Source: Hyperoodon ampullatus (Eukaryota > Chordata > Mammalia > Artiodactyla > Ziphiidae). From it: a stretch of DNA of 64,000 nt. Made by a program: the position numbers and the translations under genes. The notes beneath the pieces are model-generated. The model was given only the letters and a program-made list of their open reading frames with translations. It was not told the origin of the DNA and made no database searches. Location: contig OX457061.1 in the NCBI GenBank assembly GCA_949752795.1, positions 43,432,338 through 43,496,337 of the forward strand, in the 5' to 3' direction. Shown piece after piece: positions 39,682 through 53,900 of this stretch (the first letter of the stretch is position 1; each line of letters starts with the position of its first letter).

Positions 39682-41911
39682 TGGTTTTGTTTTTGTTTTG
39701 TTCTTCAGCAGTGTTGATTAAAGAGCAAATGCTCATCGTGGGTCGTTAATTTATAAACATTCATTTGGGAAAGCCAGGAGGTTTATGGTCACTAGGGCCT
39801 GGGTCGGAGTCAGGGGTGGGATTAGGGCTATGACTGGGATTTAAACCAGAAAGAAGCCTCACCGGCAGTAGTGATGGGAAGCATGCTGTGGACAGAACAA
39901 CTGGCTACACATTGCTGATGCTGGCTGATCCTTCATCATGACGAGCCCAAGCCCTGAAATCCTGTTTTAGCACTAGTTTGGAAGGAAATGTAACGTCTGA
40001 GTTGAGGGCGCCGTGGAGTTAGTCTCCTTAAGGACACTGCAAGAAGTACACCGAAGCAGGAGCAGAATTAGGAGTGATATGGAAATGAAAGGCAATACCC
40101 ACTGAGAAATTCTGTGAGTCTATCTCTTTATCAGGCTGCGGTCTTTCAGCTATTCCTACACTGTCCTCTAGGTTTCCCTAATCTCCCAGGATTTTCTCAC
40201 ATTCAAAGACTTCACCTTGTGACCTCATGAAGTGAATTTCTGAAGGTCTGACTTAGCTCCCTGGATGGCCTCCAAATATCAGTGGGAAACATGGCCCCAG
40301 GGCCTTTAGTCTCCCTGCCTATGACACATGCTAGACTAGGCTTATAGGTTCCCTGTGTCTTCCAGCTCTAACCTTGCATCAGGCTATGAATTTACAAAAA
40401 CAGAGGCACCTTTCGGTCCCATTTTTCCAAAGGGGGGAAAAAAGATAGCAGCAGAAGAAAGCAAAGACTGCAGATATAACTCTGCCAAATGTTCTGAACA
40501 TTTTGTGCTTTAAAAAATAACAAACTTTTTGAGTAAATGAAAGAAAAGAGGAAGCAGTTGCAGCAGCAGGAATTAAACATCCTCAGCGTCCCCTCAGGAT
40601 TCTCACTTTACACCACTCACCCCACTTAACCTCGCATCTCTCTAGCATCTCCCTTCCCCTCTTCTCTCCTCTGTCTCACTCCCCTCTTCCATTCTATCTT
40701 AGAGATGATGTTTATTTGATAGATATTACATTGCTCATCCCTAGAAAGGTCTGTCCTTTATTCACCCCCGAGTGCAGCTTTTTAGGAGCCTTTGCTGAGA
40801 GTCTAAGAGTATCCGTGCCACTTGGCTTAGTTACTTTTGATGACAAGGAAAGCAAATACACAGTGCTTCATCCGGATGAACTTTAACAGAAACTGTGTTT
40901 AGTCTGCAGGTTGGGGAAGTTCAAGAATCATTTTATTTCTCTCCTCTGTTACCCATTACACATATATTAAAGTATTTTAAGGCTAAGTACAACAGTAATG
41001 GAACACGTCTCATTTTTTAAAAGTTGTCCTGGTTATGAGTAAATAAATGTCATTTGTACAAATATTCTGTGTTTGGCCAAGCAAACAAACAAATAAAAAC
41101 CCAAACTCAATCATGTTAGGCCAAGAAGTTACATCTTATTACATTAGCCACGTCCGTATTCATTCGGCATTTAATTCATTTTATAAACATATGACTCTTT
41201 TAAGTGTTTTACATATATTATACCTTGGTGATTTTTTTTTTGTAATTTTGACAATGCATGTGTAAAAGATATGCTGAAGTCTTTTGTGCTATTTATGTTG
41301 ATTCTTGTGATTCAGAGAGCTCAGTGGAAATTTTAGCCCTTTCAGTAACGTTTACCTTATTGAAGAACAGGTCTTCTTTTTTGAGTTTATGAAGAAATGG
41401 CTATGATGAAGGACTTTCAGACTTCTGTGTAAAATCTTGTGTCTCCTAGGAAGGTGGGATCTACCAGAGATGTCAGCCATGCCAGATGGAATCATGATTA
41501 CGGCCTTGGAGACATTTGGGAGGGACAAAGTAAGTATAACAGAAGTTCTCAACAGGACTGAGGCTGAGAGGGGACGTGAAGGCCACAGTCTCCCTTCCAG
41601 AACCTTCGAACAGGAGACAAACTCCCGCTGAGCTTGGACAAGCACCGAGCAACCTGAGGAGACAGCGGAGTCTCCAAGACTCGGCCAGTTGGATTCTGTT
41701 TGACCTCACTGACCTCTATCCAGAATTTAGTTCACATTGACCGGGAAGAGTAGCTCAGAGCCATTCACAGCCTGTAGACTGGAAGGTTGTCCCTGAGCAG
41801 AACCTCTGACAGTTGGATGTGCCCCAAATATCCTTCCCACTGTCCATTCCTCTAAAGGAATTTGAACACATCCACCATAGCAGATGTCATTTGCTCCTGA
41901 ATTGGCCACTA

Positions 41912-42187
<276 letters not shown>

Positions 42188-43144
42188 TCAGTGGCTGCAT
42201 CCTGAGCTTGCAGGCCCCCCGGTTCTCTCCTCCACACAAGGATAACCAGACGGGAAGCTCAGTGTCCATCCACCCCAAAGGGTTGGAAGGTGGCGGCATT
42301 GCCTTGCTCTCCGGAGTGGAATGATTGTTTCTGATAGAACTAAAGGAACCACCGAGCCGTTGGCTGCAGAATGTCATGAATGAGCTTTACAGACTAGGAA
42401 AGGGGAGAAATGAGAAGGGAATGGATATTAATGGCAGGCCTCTCACAAGCCAGATGTTTTGCATGTATTTGTCAGTTATGTGTCTGGTGGGAAAGGCAGA
42501 GAGCTAGCCAGGAAGCCTTAAGTCTTTGTTAAGCCCCCTCAGACTCCTGAGGGAGAGAGGCTCAGAGGATACAAAGGGAAAATGCAAGATCTGTGCATTG
42601 CTGATTAAGGCTGTGTCCTCAACTCACTTTTCGCTTCCTGCTGAGGTAGGCTTCATGGTTGAGCCGTAGTGACTCCTTTTGTTTAGACCAGAAATGTCTA
42701 GAAAAGGCTGGCTTCCTTAGCTCCTTTCTAAGATTGTGTCCTAGTCTTGGCTCTCCAAAGCTAAGAGGAGACAAGAATAGAAGCATCTGGGGAAGGCAGA
42801 ATATTCCTCCCTCTCATTCAGAGCAGAGCTGACCCATGTCACTCATCCATGTGCCTTACTGGGGAAAGAGGCAGGAGGTGGTCCAGGGTCCTTTAAAGCC
42901 CAGTAGTGCAAGGTGGGAGGGGAGTGAGTGATTCTCAGGACAGAGCCAGCGGAGAAGCCCAAAAAGAGACTGTGCAGAGGACAGAGCTGCAGTGTGAGCT
43001 TGGGCCTCTTCACCCAGCACATCAAGTGTTGGATCCCTTAGACCAGGGTTTCCACCAGGTCAATGGCACCATGCTTTTCTGGACGACTCATCCCTGAATG
43101 GCAGAGTTTAAAAGGACTGTGACTCCCTCTAGAGGTTGGAATGT

Positions 43145-43325
43145 GCAGCCAACAATATTCTCTCATTTGACTCTCACCACACTGGGAAGCATTCCTTCCT
43201 ACATTTTATACTTGGAGAAACTAAGTCTGCGAGAAATTCAATGATGCATAAGCATGGGAATGGAGGAGTTGGCATTGGAACTTAGGTCTGTCTGAATCCA
43301 GAGTCCGTGATTTTTCTTTGATACC
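43145..43325 (-). mobile_element. MIR SINE fragment
   Basis: Antisense MIR: ttgactctcaccacactggg, cttggagaaactaagtctgc, and ggaacttaggtctgtctgaa. Confidence 0.7.
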
Positions 43326-43504
43326 ACAAAGTTCCTTTCCAATTGTAAATTGTGTTAAGCATAACAAGAGAAATAGAAACATATAATAGACTAAAAAGTA
43401 AAAATAGTCTTCCAGCTTCCTCTCTGCTTAGTTCACTCTTCAAAGGCCAGTTCAAACTCTCAAAAGTTCAAAAGTTCAAAAGGAAACACAAGGCACATCT
43501 CTGT

Positions 43505-43985
43505 AGTTTTAATAATAATAAAGTGAATACCCATGAACCCACCATTCCATTGTAAGAAACAGAATATTACTAGTACTTTTAAAGCACCACTGTGTTCTTT
43601 CTTGATTGTACCCACTTCCTACTCACCTCCCAGGGGTAACCACTATCCTGTATTTTGTGTTAATCGTTTGCCTTATTGGTTTGCTATCAATGACGTATCC
43701 CAAACCAGAGATTGTTGGGCTTTGCCTGTTTTGAACTTATATAAATGGAATCATACTACAAGCATCCTTCCATGTCTTACATCTGTCACTCAACAATGTC
43801 CTTGAGATTGAATTACATTGTGTGTGTAGTAGTAACTCTTTTGCTTTTACTACTTTATAATATTCTGTGGAAGGACTGTAACACCATTTATTTATCCATT
43901 CTATGTTGATGGATATGTTATACAGTTTCTTTTTAGATACAGCTTGATATAAAATGCAACTGGTGCTTAAGGTTCTGTTTTAATA
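43505..43985 (-). mobile_element. Old L1M 3' fragment
   Basis: Antisense L1M: gaatacccatgaacccacca, ggggtaaccactatcctgta, tataaatggaatcatactac, tccttgagattgaattacat and ccattctatgttgatggata. Non-coding. Confidence 0.8.
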
Positions 43986-44357
43986 GGATTTTCCCCCTTA
44001 TAATTCATGTGGTTTGGAGCTATGGCTGCTTCCATGGGCCTCTGGGAACTAGGGTGATAAAAATCAAAAGGTCTTTTATGAGCAACATTATTAATGAATC
44101 TAAGAATGTATATTAATTTCTCATGCTCCAGTAGCAATGATTGAATTTAAGAGGGGAGAAATGTGTTCATTAGGAAGAGTGCCCATATGAAGAGATGAAT
44201 GTAATTCTTGCAGAGAATTAGCCGTCTTATTTAAATCTAATATTTAACTCCATGGTTGTCACATGTTCATTGGGAATTAAATTGCCACTTGATTTACTTT
44301 ACACTCCAACCAGATCAAGGCAAGTATTTAACTTTTTTTTTTTGCATTTAATTTATA

Positions 44358-44547
44358 CTTTTCCTTCCTCCCTCCCTCCCTCCTTTCTTTCCTCCCCCCC
44401 TCCCTCCCTCCCTCCCTCCTTTCTTTCTTTCTCTCTTTCTTTCTTTCTTTTCTTTGTTTCTTTTTCCCTTTCCATTCCTTCCTTCCTCCCTCCCCTCCCC
44501 CTTTCTCTCTTCCTCTTTCTCTCTTTCTCTCTTTCTTTCTTTCTTTC
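44358..44547 (+). repeat. CCTT/CTTT polypyrimidine tract, ~190 bp
   Basis: Pyrimidines only except G at 44456 and A at 44474. Built of CCTT, CCCT and CTTT units. In the NTRK2 transcript this is GGAA/GAAA-rich RNA, complementary in composition to the transcript of the tract at 35528-35816. Confidence 0.97.
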
Positions 44548-44769
44548 ATTCCAAGCAGTAAAAAAAAGTTGGTGGCAAATAAGTTCATAAAGCTATGGAT
44601 AAAGCCACAACTTGGTCATCTTCAAAGCTAAAATTGATGAGACCAGTTTTCCCATGTTGACCTTGAAGGCAGTAAATGCATCTTTTCTTTAAGAAATGGG
44701 CTATTTTGCATTAATTTGTTTTGCTATGTTTGAGATATAATAGATTACAAGAATGCTGGCCTTTTGCCA

Positions 44770-44910
44770 ATGTACTCCCTCTAAATAGAATGAATTTCTC
44801 TTTTCTAAGACTGGAAGCCACCAAAGGGCACAGGTAACAATTTTGTGTTTGTATTTGCATTCCTGTCAGGGTCTCACAGCTGGTGCTATCCAAACATTTG
44901 TTGAAAAATG
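44770..44910 (+). mobile_element. L2 LINE 3' end (tentative)
   Basis: The end of an L2: aagactggaagccaccaaag ggcacagg, then tcagggtctcacagctggtg and caaacatttgttg. Confidence 0.5.
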
Positions 44911-45820
44911 TGCCAAATGATAATAAAAACAACAGACAAATACTGTTTAGTTGTATTATTTCAGTTAACTGACAAAAACCTTATTGAGTATGTAGACAAT
45001 AAAGCAGCCCAATTCTCCAAGATATCAGGAGTAGGGAGAACAACTAGTCTGAAGCTATTACATCCCTGAGCTAAGAATTTCTTCCCATTCTCTTCCAGGA
45101 GAGCATTGGGACTTATCCCAACCTGCCTCATTTTCTGCTTCCCTCAATCAAGAGAAGTCCCTGGTACCTTCTCAGGACCTCCCTCTTTATCCAGCCTCAA
45201 ACCCCCCAATTGCTTACAAGTGCCCAAGGCTGAGCCAATGCTAACGTCTTCACCTTCCTCACAACCCCTTCCATCAGTCCCTCTGGGCTCGCTCCCCTGT
45301 CATCCACAAGCTCCCTGTATCCTCAATCTCTCCTTAAACTTCCCTTTACCTCCTCGACTCAAATAAAACCTTGGCTATGTCAGAGGAAACTCATGCCTTC
45401 CCCCTGCAGCCCTCTCAAATGAAAGCGATTCCCACTCCTCACCCCCAGGTACTTCAAGGCCTGTGTGCCTGATGTCTGACCATTACCGACCCCACTACTG
45501 CTAGAGACCCAGCCAGCTAAAAGCATCTATCTTAGGGAAACATCAGCCTGACCATGTCTGCCCCCTCACTGTCACGCCCTGGCTCCTCCTCTCACCCACT
45601 GAGCTCCTGGCTCCAGCTTTCCCTCTCCATCCTCCCGATGCCATCATTCTCAGGGCCCGAGGCACAGAGGGCTGAAGTAGCTTGCCCAAGCTGTACAAAC
45701 ACTCGGCTGCCATTTGTCTTGTGTCTTTCAATAGTGTGGCTGAGAGGCGAGGCATTGGGAAGTTTGGTTTGGCTGTTTGCATGGCATTTACCTGACTTTT
45801 TATGGGAGCAAGACTTCCTT

Positions 45821-45972
45821 TTTTTTTAATTTTATTTTTTATTATTTTTTGGGGGCGGGGGTAGGGCTCACCATGTGGCCTGAAGGATCTTAGTTCCTTG
45901 ACCAGGGATCAAGCCTGTGCCCCCCTGCAGTGGAAGTGTGGAGTCCTAACCACTGGACCACTAGGGAAGTCC
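45821..45972 (-). mobile_element. Short tRNA-derived cetartiodactyl SINE
   Basis: Inverted: T-rich tail at left, gactcc/ggtccagtggttaggactcc type 5' end at right (taaccactggaccactaggg). Target duplication CAAGACTTCCTT (45809-45820) and CAAGACTTTCTT (45973-45984), one difference. Same type as the copy at 25100. Confidence 0.88.
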
Positions 45973-47264
45973 CAAGACTTTCTTAATGAAGGAAGCAATG
46001 CACTGGTTCCTATTCTAGACAGTCTCACTGTGGACAAGCACTTTGAATAACACTGCCTTAAAGGGTCCTAGGAACCCTGGGCTCATTTTATACAACATAT
46101 CCTCAGTGAAGTGAGTCTAAAGATTCCATGATAAATAAGCTATCAGGTAAGCATGTTAAAATTTTTACATGCTTCATTTCTCTGAGGTCAGTCAATTCTC
46201 TGTTTTTAACTTCGGAGACCCCAGTAAAAAAACCTCAAACCCAACATTAATAACTAATAAAAAAGTAAATGAAAGCCCAGACTCTACAATAAATGGCTCC
46301 TTAGTTTTGGAGGAAAACTCAAAACAATAATTGATATATTTTTTTTAAGTTTTATAAAAAAAGTATCTCTTTGAAATTCACCTTGCCAAAAAAAAAAAAA
46401 AGGAGTATCTTGAAGAGGTGTAGGTGGTATAGGAGCTATACCAACAAACTCATGTGGTCTACAGACTGATCTATGTACGTTCATATAGTCAAAACAAACA
46501 GTGTGATTAGATTATTGTGCAAATAAATCTACTCTGTGGAATTGGGGAGAAATTGATGACCGACAATAATAATCGCGATGAGGGGCTAAAAACTGTCCGG
46601 ATGTCTTTATCACTAATGGAATTTTCCAGAGTGGAAATTTGGTGCCCTTAGTCATTTGCTTCCTAAGTACCAGAACTGAGAAGATTTCTGGTTTTGTATT
46701 AGTATCACATTACAGCCACTGAAAAATGCATTTTGTCACAAAGTAGCTTCAGTAGTTTATGGAGATGCTTGCAGTTTCAGATGGTTTAAATCAAATTCCT
46801 GGTATCAATATCTCCCAGAAGTAAATATTCTATATTTACACACAGGCTATAGTATCAACCCATCTCTATATTCATTATTACTAAATCTAAAACTAAAAAA
46901 ACAAATAAATAAATACAACTCTACCCACTTAAGGTAGAAATCGGAAATATATCCTCCCACTTCCTCAGTAATGGGGTTTCATAGAGATCCTTGGCCTCCT
47001 GGACTCATCCTGCTCAGCACCTGGACATTTGAGACATTTGTTGAGTCTCTAATATATGTCAAGTACTAAGTGACCTGCAGTTAAAAGGAAAGATATTTTA
47101 AAGTTGTGAGTAGGATGGTAAAAAGTAATATACCCCAGAAGATAATGTTCTGTATTAGGAGCAATCTTTCTGTTGCCCTACAGACCTAAATGTAGGGCCT
47201 GCCTCAATAGTTCCAATGCAAAGGACCAGATGCTATGATGGGAACAGAAGCTAAAGATCATTGA

Positions 47265-47385
47265 GGCTGACTCCCTCATGCTTGACAGTCAGCCAGTGAG
47301 TCTCTGAGAGGTGAAGTAACTTCCCCAGGACCACACAGCTAGAAGGAGACCAAGCTAGAACTCAGATTCCCTGACTCTCAGAAGA
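47265..47385 (-). mobile_element. MIR SINE fragment
   Basis: Antisense MIR: gagaggtgaagtaacttccc, caggaccacacagctagaag and ctagaactcagattccctga. Confidence 0.8.
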
Positions 47386-47924
47386 ATGACCTTGCACTCT
47401 GTAACACAAACCCCTATTTGAGACTGCAGGCAGTGAGCATTCCCTGACAGTAAAGTGATAACAGGTATTTCATTTAGTTAATTATCTCTTCAACTAGAAA
47501 TACTTGAAACATTGACGTTTATCATCTGAAATGGATCAAGTATCTCATAATGAAGAATTTCATTAGAAAATGGCCAATAAACATAAAATATGAGTGCAAA
47601 AAGCAGGATGTCAAAACTATGAAAAATGCTTGAGCTGGATTTTAAATGCAATTAACAAAAATTATTTACTAAATATCTTAATGTCTATTTCATAGGGAGC
47701 ATATTGAAACAGGTTAAATCATCCACCCTGTAAAAATAAATTTGTATGAAAGACAGGAACTATGCTTTTTGATTTCATCTATATTTTAATTAAGCTATAA
47801 ATTGGGACTAAATTGAAAATAAATGCAATTAAGACTAGAGATATAACCACACCAGGACAAGACAAAGCCAAATATTCATAAATAATATTAATGATGAAAT
47901 AAAACGTAATAATACTGAGCCATT

Positions 47925-48320
47925 CTTAAGTACTTTTCAGCAAAAAATCTCAATGTGCATTACCATCGATTTTTATATCCCTCTGAATGAGGTCAATAGT
48001 CACATTTATTTTACATATGACACCTCAATTAATTGACTACCTTGTGAGCAAGCCACTTATCCTTTTCCAAGTGCAATTTCCAATGAAATGAGGAAATACG
48101 GAGGGAAGAGAGGAGCCCTAACATATGCTGATTGCTATTATGGGCCTGAAAATGTGCTGAGAGGTTTACAAGCAATATCAATCTTCATAACTATCCAGTA
48201 GGGTATCCTTATTTCCATTTTCAGATTAAAGTAAAAAGAAGAGGATCATATGAGCTAAATAAGTCACCCAAGTTTGTACAATTGGTAACAGGCAGAGTTT
48301 AAATTCTTTCCACTACAACA
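47925..48320 (-). mobile_element. One or two MIR-type fragments
   Basis: At 48105-48320: ctgagaggtttacaagcaat, tatccttatttccattttca, then aagtcacccaagtttgtaca. A weaker copy precedes it at 47925-48075 with ccctctgaatgaggtcaata. Both are antisense MIR; boundaries approximate. Confidence 0.55.
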
Positions 48321-49964
48321 TTCCACCTTTCCTTGGCCTTCTTACAACAGACAAAGTGTAAGAGAAAGTGAGCTTGACTTTGCCCACCTAGGGAGTCATG
48401 GGTCTACTTTTATCAACTTAGTTCAACAAACCTTTATTAAACGCCTACTATAGCCTGGGCATTTTTCTGTGGCCTAGTAAAAAGGATGCACAAAATAATC
48501 CCTGTTCTCAAGGAACTCACAACATAAAAGGGCAGAAAAACACATGCTTATACCTATCATAACTTTTACTTGTACCTCTGCTTCATTCACAAAATATTTC
48601 AGGTACTTTATGTGATCATGCAAGAGAAAGCAAAAACTTAAACAAGAACTGAAGTCAGAGAAAACGGAAAAGAAGGCTAAAACAAGATGTTAAGTAGAAA
48701 TGCAAACATGCAGATTCTAAGGTTCCTCATGCTTATTAAAATTAAGTCATAAATTGATTCTGAGTTTCCTGGCAGAAGAAGGCAGGAGGAAATGAAATAA
48801 TTTATAAAAATTTGACTACCCATAAGTAAGAACACAGATATGTCCTATGGTAAGTAAGATTCTTCACAGCATTTAGTTTTGAAAGGAATTTATGGAATGG
48901 ATTTTACACAGAAGATCAATGTCCTTAACAATGTCTGTAAAGTAAATAGTGAGTTTCCTAAGAATATTTCTCATGGCAGAGCTCAATGAGAAATAAACGT
49001 ATGACACAAAAGCCACCCTCAGTCAAATATGCACAGCGCTTATCACCGTAATGACATAAAAAGCAATGTCTATGGGCTTACTCAAGAATGCTTTGGGCAC
49101 TCTCTCTTGCGAGAGCACTGGAATCACAACTAACTGCTGAACAATCATGGACAGGAAGACACTGGAACTCACCAAAAAAGATACCCCACATCCAAAGACA
49201 AAGGAGAAGCCACAGTGAGGCAGTAGGAGGGGCACAATCACAATAAAATCAAATCCTATAACTACTGGGTGGGTGACTCACAAAGTGGAGAACACTTATA
49301 CCACAGAAGTCCACCCACAGGAGTGAAGTTTCTGAGCCCCACGTCAGGCTTCCCAAACTGGGGGTCCGGCAATGGGAGGAGGAATTCTTAGAGAATCAGA
49401 CTTTGAAGGCTAGCGGGATTTGATTGCAGGACTTCGACAGGACTGGGGGAAACAGAGACTCCACTCTTGGAGGGCACACACAAAGTAGTGTGCGCATCGG
49501 GACCCAGGGGAAGGAGCAGTGACCCCACAGGAGACTGAACCAGACCTACCTGCTAGTGCTGGAGGGTCTCCTGCAGAGGTGTGGGGTGGCTATGTCTCAC
49601 TGTGAGGACAAGGACACTGGCAGCAGAAGTTCTGGGAAGTACTGCTTGGCGTGAGCCCTCCCAGAGTCCTCCATTAGCCCCACCAAAGAGCTGGGTAGGT
49701 TCCAGTGTTGGGTCGCCTCAGGCCAAACAACCAACAGGGAGAAAACCCAGTCCCACCCATCAACAGACAAACAGATTAAAGTTTTACTGAGCTCTGCCCT
49801 CCAGAGTAACAGCCAGCTCTACCCACCACAAGTCCCTCCCATCAGGAAACTTGCACAAGCCTCTTAGATAACCTCATCCACCAGAGGGCAGACAGCAAAA
49901 GCAAGAAGAACTACAATCTTGCAGTCTGTGGAACAAAAACCACGTTCACAGAAAGATAGACAAG

Positions 49965-50869
49965 ATGAAAAGGCAGAGGACTATGTACCAGATGAAGGAC
50001 CAAGGTAAAACCCCAGAAAAACAACTAAATGAGTGGAGATAGGCAACCTTCCAGAAAAAGAATTCAGAATAATGATAGTGAGGATGATCCAGGACCTCAG
50101 AAAAAGAATGGAGGCAAAGATCGAGAAGGTGCAAGAAATGTTTAACAAAGACCTAGAAGAATTAAAGAACAAACAAACAGAGATGAACAATACAAAAACT
50201 GAAATGAAAAATGCACTAAAAGGAATCAATAGCAGAATAACTGAGGCAGATGAATGGATAAGTGACCTGGAAGACAGAATAGTGGAATTCACTGCCATGG
50301 AACAGAATAGAGAAAAAAGAATGAAAAGAAATGAAGACAGCCTAAGAGACCTCTGGGACAACATTAAATGCAACAGCATTTGCATTATAGGAGTCCCAGA
50401 AGGAGAAGAGAGAGAGAAAGGACCCAAGAAAATATTTGAAGAGATTATAGTCAAAAAATTCCCTAACATGGGACAGGAAATAGCCACCCATGTCCAGGGA
50501 ATGCAGAGAGTCCCAGGCAGGATAAACCCAAGGAGAAACATGCTGAGACACATAGTAATCAAATTGACAAAAATTAAAGACAAAGAAAAGTTATTGAAAG
50601 TAACAAAGGAAAAGCGACAAATAACATAGAAGTAAACGCCCATAAGGTTAACAGCTGATTTCTCAGCAGAAACTCTACAAGCCAGAAGGGAGTAGCATGA
50701 CATATTTAAAGTGATGAAAGGGAAGAACATACAACCAAGATTACTCTACCTGTCACGGATCTCATTCAGATTCGATGAAGAAATCAAAAGCTTTACAGAC
50801 AAGCAAAAGCTAAGAAAATTCAGCACCACCAAACCAGCTCTACAACAAATGCTAAAGGAATTTCTCTAA
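49965..50869 (+). pseudogene. L1 ORF1 (RNA-binding protein), broken
   Basis: The product in active L1 is the trimeric RNA-binding chaperone. The start ATG at 49965 is followed by about 25 codons before a stop at 50040-50042; a one-base deletion near 50031 (AAATGAGTGG) explains it. The main block then reads open from about 50033 to 50626, with a coiled-coil-like stretch rich in K/E/M (IEKVQEMFNKDLEELKN). A TAG at 50627-50629 ends it, and the C-terminal part continues with further disruption to the natural stop at 50867. Confidence 0.9.
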
Positions 50870-50927
50870 GTGGGAAACAGAAAAGAAGAAAAGGACCTAC
50901 AAAACCAAACCCATAACAATTAAGAGA

Positions 50928-53900
50928 ATGGTAATAGGAACATATATATCAATAATTACCTTAAATGTGAATGGATTAAATGCTCCAACAAAAAGACACA
51001 GGCTCACTGGATGGATACAAAAATAAGACCCATATATATGCTGTCTACAAGAGACCCACTGCAGACCTAGGGACACATACAGACTGAAAGTGAGAGGATG
51101 GAGAAAGATATTCCATGCAAATGGAAATCAAAAGAAAGATGGAGTAGCAATACTCATATCAGATAAAATAGAATTTAAAATAAAGAATGTTACAGGAGAC
51201 AAGGAAGGACACTACATAATGATCAAGGGATCAATCCAAGATGAAGATAAAAAAATTATAAATATATATGCACCAAACATAGGAACAACTCAATACATAA
51301 GGCAACTGCTAACAGCTATGAAAGAGGAAATCAACAGTAACAAAATAATAGTGGGGGACTTTAACTCCTCACTTATACCAAAGGAAAGATCATCCAAACA
51401 GAAAATTAATAAGGAAACACAAGCTTTAAATGACACAATAGACCAGATAGATTTAACTGATATTTATAGGACATTCCATCCAAAAACAGCATATTACACT
51501 TTCTTCTCAAGTGCACATGGAACATTCTCTAGGATAGATCACATCTTGGATCACAAATCAAGCCTCAGGAATTTAAGAAAAAAGAAATCACATCAAGCAT
51601 CTTTTCTGACCACAGCACTATGAGATTAGAAATAAATTACAGGGAAAAAACCGTAAAAAACACAAACACATGGAGGCTAAACAATACATTACTAAATAAC
51701 CAAGAGATCACTGGAGAAATCAAAGAGGAAATCAAAAATTACCTAGAGACAAATGACAATGAAAACACAATGATCCAAAACCTATGGGATGCAGCAAAAG
51801 CAGTTCTAAGTGGGAAGTTTATAGCAATACAAGCCTACCTCAAGAAACAAGAAACATCTCAAATAAACAATCTAAACTTACACCCAAAGGAACTAGAGAA
51901 AGAAGAACAAGCAAAACCCAAAGTTAGTAGAAGGAAACAAATCATAAAGATCGCAGCAGAAATAAATGAAAAAGAAACAAAGAAAACAATAGCAAAGATC
52001 AATAAAACTAAAAGATGGTTCTTTGAGAAGATAAACAAAATTAATAAAGCTTTAGCCAGACTCATCAAGAAAAAGAGGGAAAGGACTCAAATCAATAAAA
52101 TTAGAAATGAAAAAGTAGAAGTTACAAGAGACACTGCAGAAATACAAACCATCCTAAGAGACTATTACAAGCAACTCTATGCCAATAAAATGGACAACCT
52201 GGTAGAAATGGACAAATTCTTAGAAAGGTATAAACTTCCAAGACTGAACCGGGAGGAAATAGAAAATATGAACAGACAAATCACAAGTAATGAAATTGAA
52301 ACTGTGATTTAAAATCCTCCAACAAACAAAAGTCCAGGACCAGATGGCTTCAAGGGGAATTCTATCAAACATTTGGAGAAGAGCCAACACCCATCCTTCT
52401 CAAACGCTTCCAAGAAATTGCAGAGGAAGGAACACTCCTAAGCTCATCCTACGAGGCCACCATCACCCTGATACCAAAACCAGACAAAGATACTACAAAA
52501 AAAGAAAATTACAGACCAATATCACTGATGAATATAGATGCAAAAATCCTCAACAAAATACTAGCAATCAGAATCCAACAACACATTAAAAGGATCATAC
52601 ACAATGATCAAGTGGGATTTATCCCAGGGATGCAAGGATTCTTCAACATATGCAAATCAATCAATGTGATACACTATATTAACAAACTGAAAAATAAAAA
52701 CCATATGAGCATCTCAATAGATGCAGAACAAGCTTTTGACAAAATTCAACGCTCATTTATGATAAAAACTCTCCAGAAAGTGGGCATAGAGGGAACCTAC
52801 CTCAACATAATAAAGGCCATATACAAAAAAGCCACAGCAAACATCAGTCTCAATGGTGAAAAACTGAAATTATTTCCTCTAACATCAGGAACAAAACAAG
52901 GATGTCCACTCTTGCCACTAACATTCAACATAGTTTTGGAAGTCCTAGCCACAGCAATCAGAGCAGAAAAAGAAATAAAAGGAATTAAAATTGGAAAAAA
53001 AGAAGTAAAGCTGTCACTGTTTGCAGATGACATGATACTATACATAGAGAATCCTAAAGATGCCACCAGAAAACTCAAGAGCTATTCAATGAATTTGGTA
53101 AAGTTGCAGGATAAAATATTAATGCACAGAAATCTCTTGCATTCCCATACACTAATGATGAAAATCTGAAAGAGAAATTAAGGAAACACTCCCACTTACC
53201 CTTGCAACAAAAAGAATAAAATACCTAGGAATAAACCTACCTAGGGAGACAAAAGACTTGTATGCAGAAAACTATAAGACACTGATGAAAGAAATTAAAG
53301 ATGGTACAAACAGATGGAGAGATACACCATGTTCTTGGACTGGAAGAATCAATATTGTGAAAATGACTCTACTACCCAAAGCAATCTACAGATTCAATGC
53401 AATCCTTATCAAATTACCAATGGCATTTTTTACAGAACTAGAACAAAAAATCTTAAAATTTGTATGGAGACACAAAAGACCCCAAAGGGCCAAAGCGGTC
53501 TTGAGGGAAGAAAACAGAGCTGGAGGAATCAGACTCCCTGACTTCAGACTATACTACAAAGCTACTGTAATCAAGACAATATGGTACTGGCATCAAAACA
53601 GAAATATAGACCAATGGAACAGAATAGAAAGCCCAGAGATAAACCCACATACCTATGGTCAACTAATCTATAACAAAGGAGGCAAGAATATACAATGGAG
53701 AAAAGACAGTCTCTTCAATAAGTGCTGCTGGGAAAACTGGATGGCTATATATAAAAGAATGAAATTAGAACACTCCTTAACACCATACACAAAAATAAGC
53801 TCAAAATGGATTAGAGACCTAAATGTAAGACTGGACACTATAAAACTCTTAGAGGAAAACATAGGAAGAACACTCTTTGACATAAATCACAGCAAGATCT

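Noticed and set aside
44252..44590. Open frames across the polypyrimidine tract on both strands
   Set aside because: Low-complexity translation of CCTT/CTTT repeats, not a gene.
49981..50730. 249-codon open frame on the minus strand
   Set aside because: Antisense shadow of L1 ORF1; A-rich L1 DNA lacks stops on the other strand. No family recognised.
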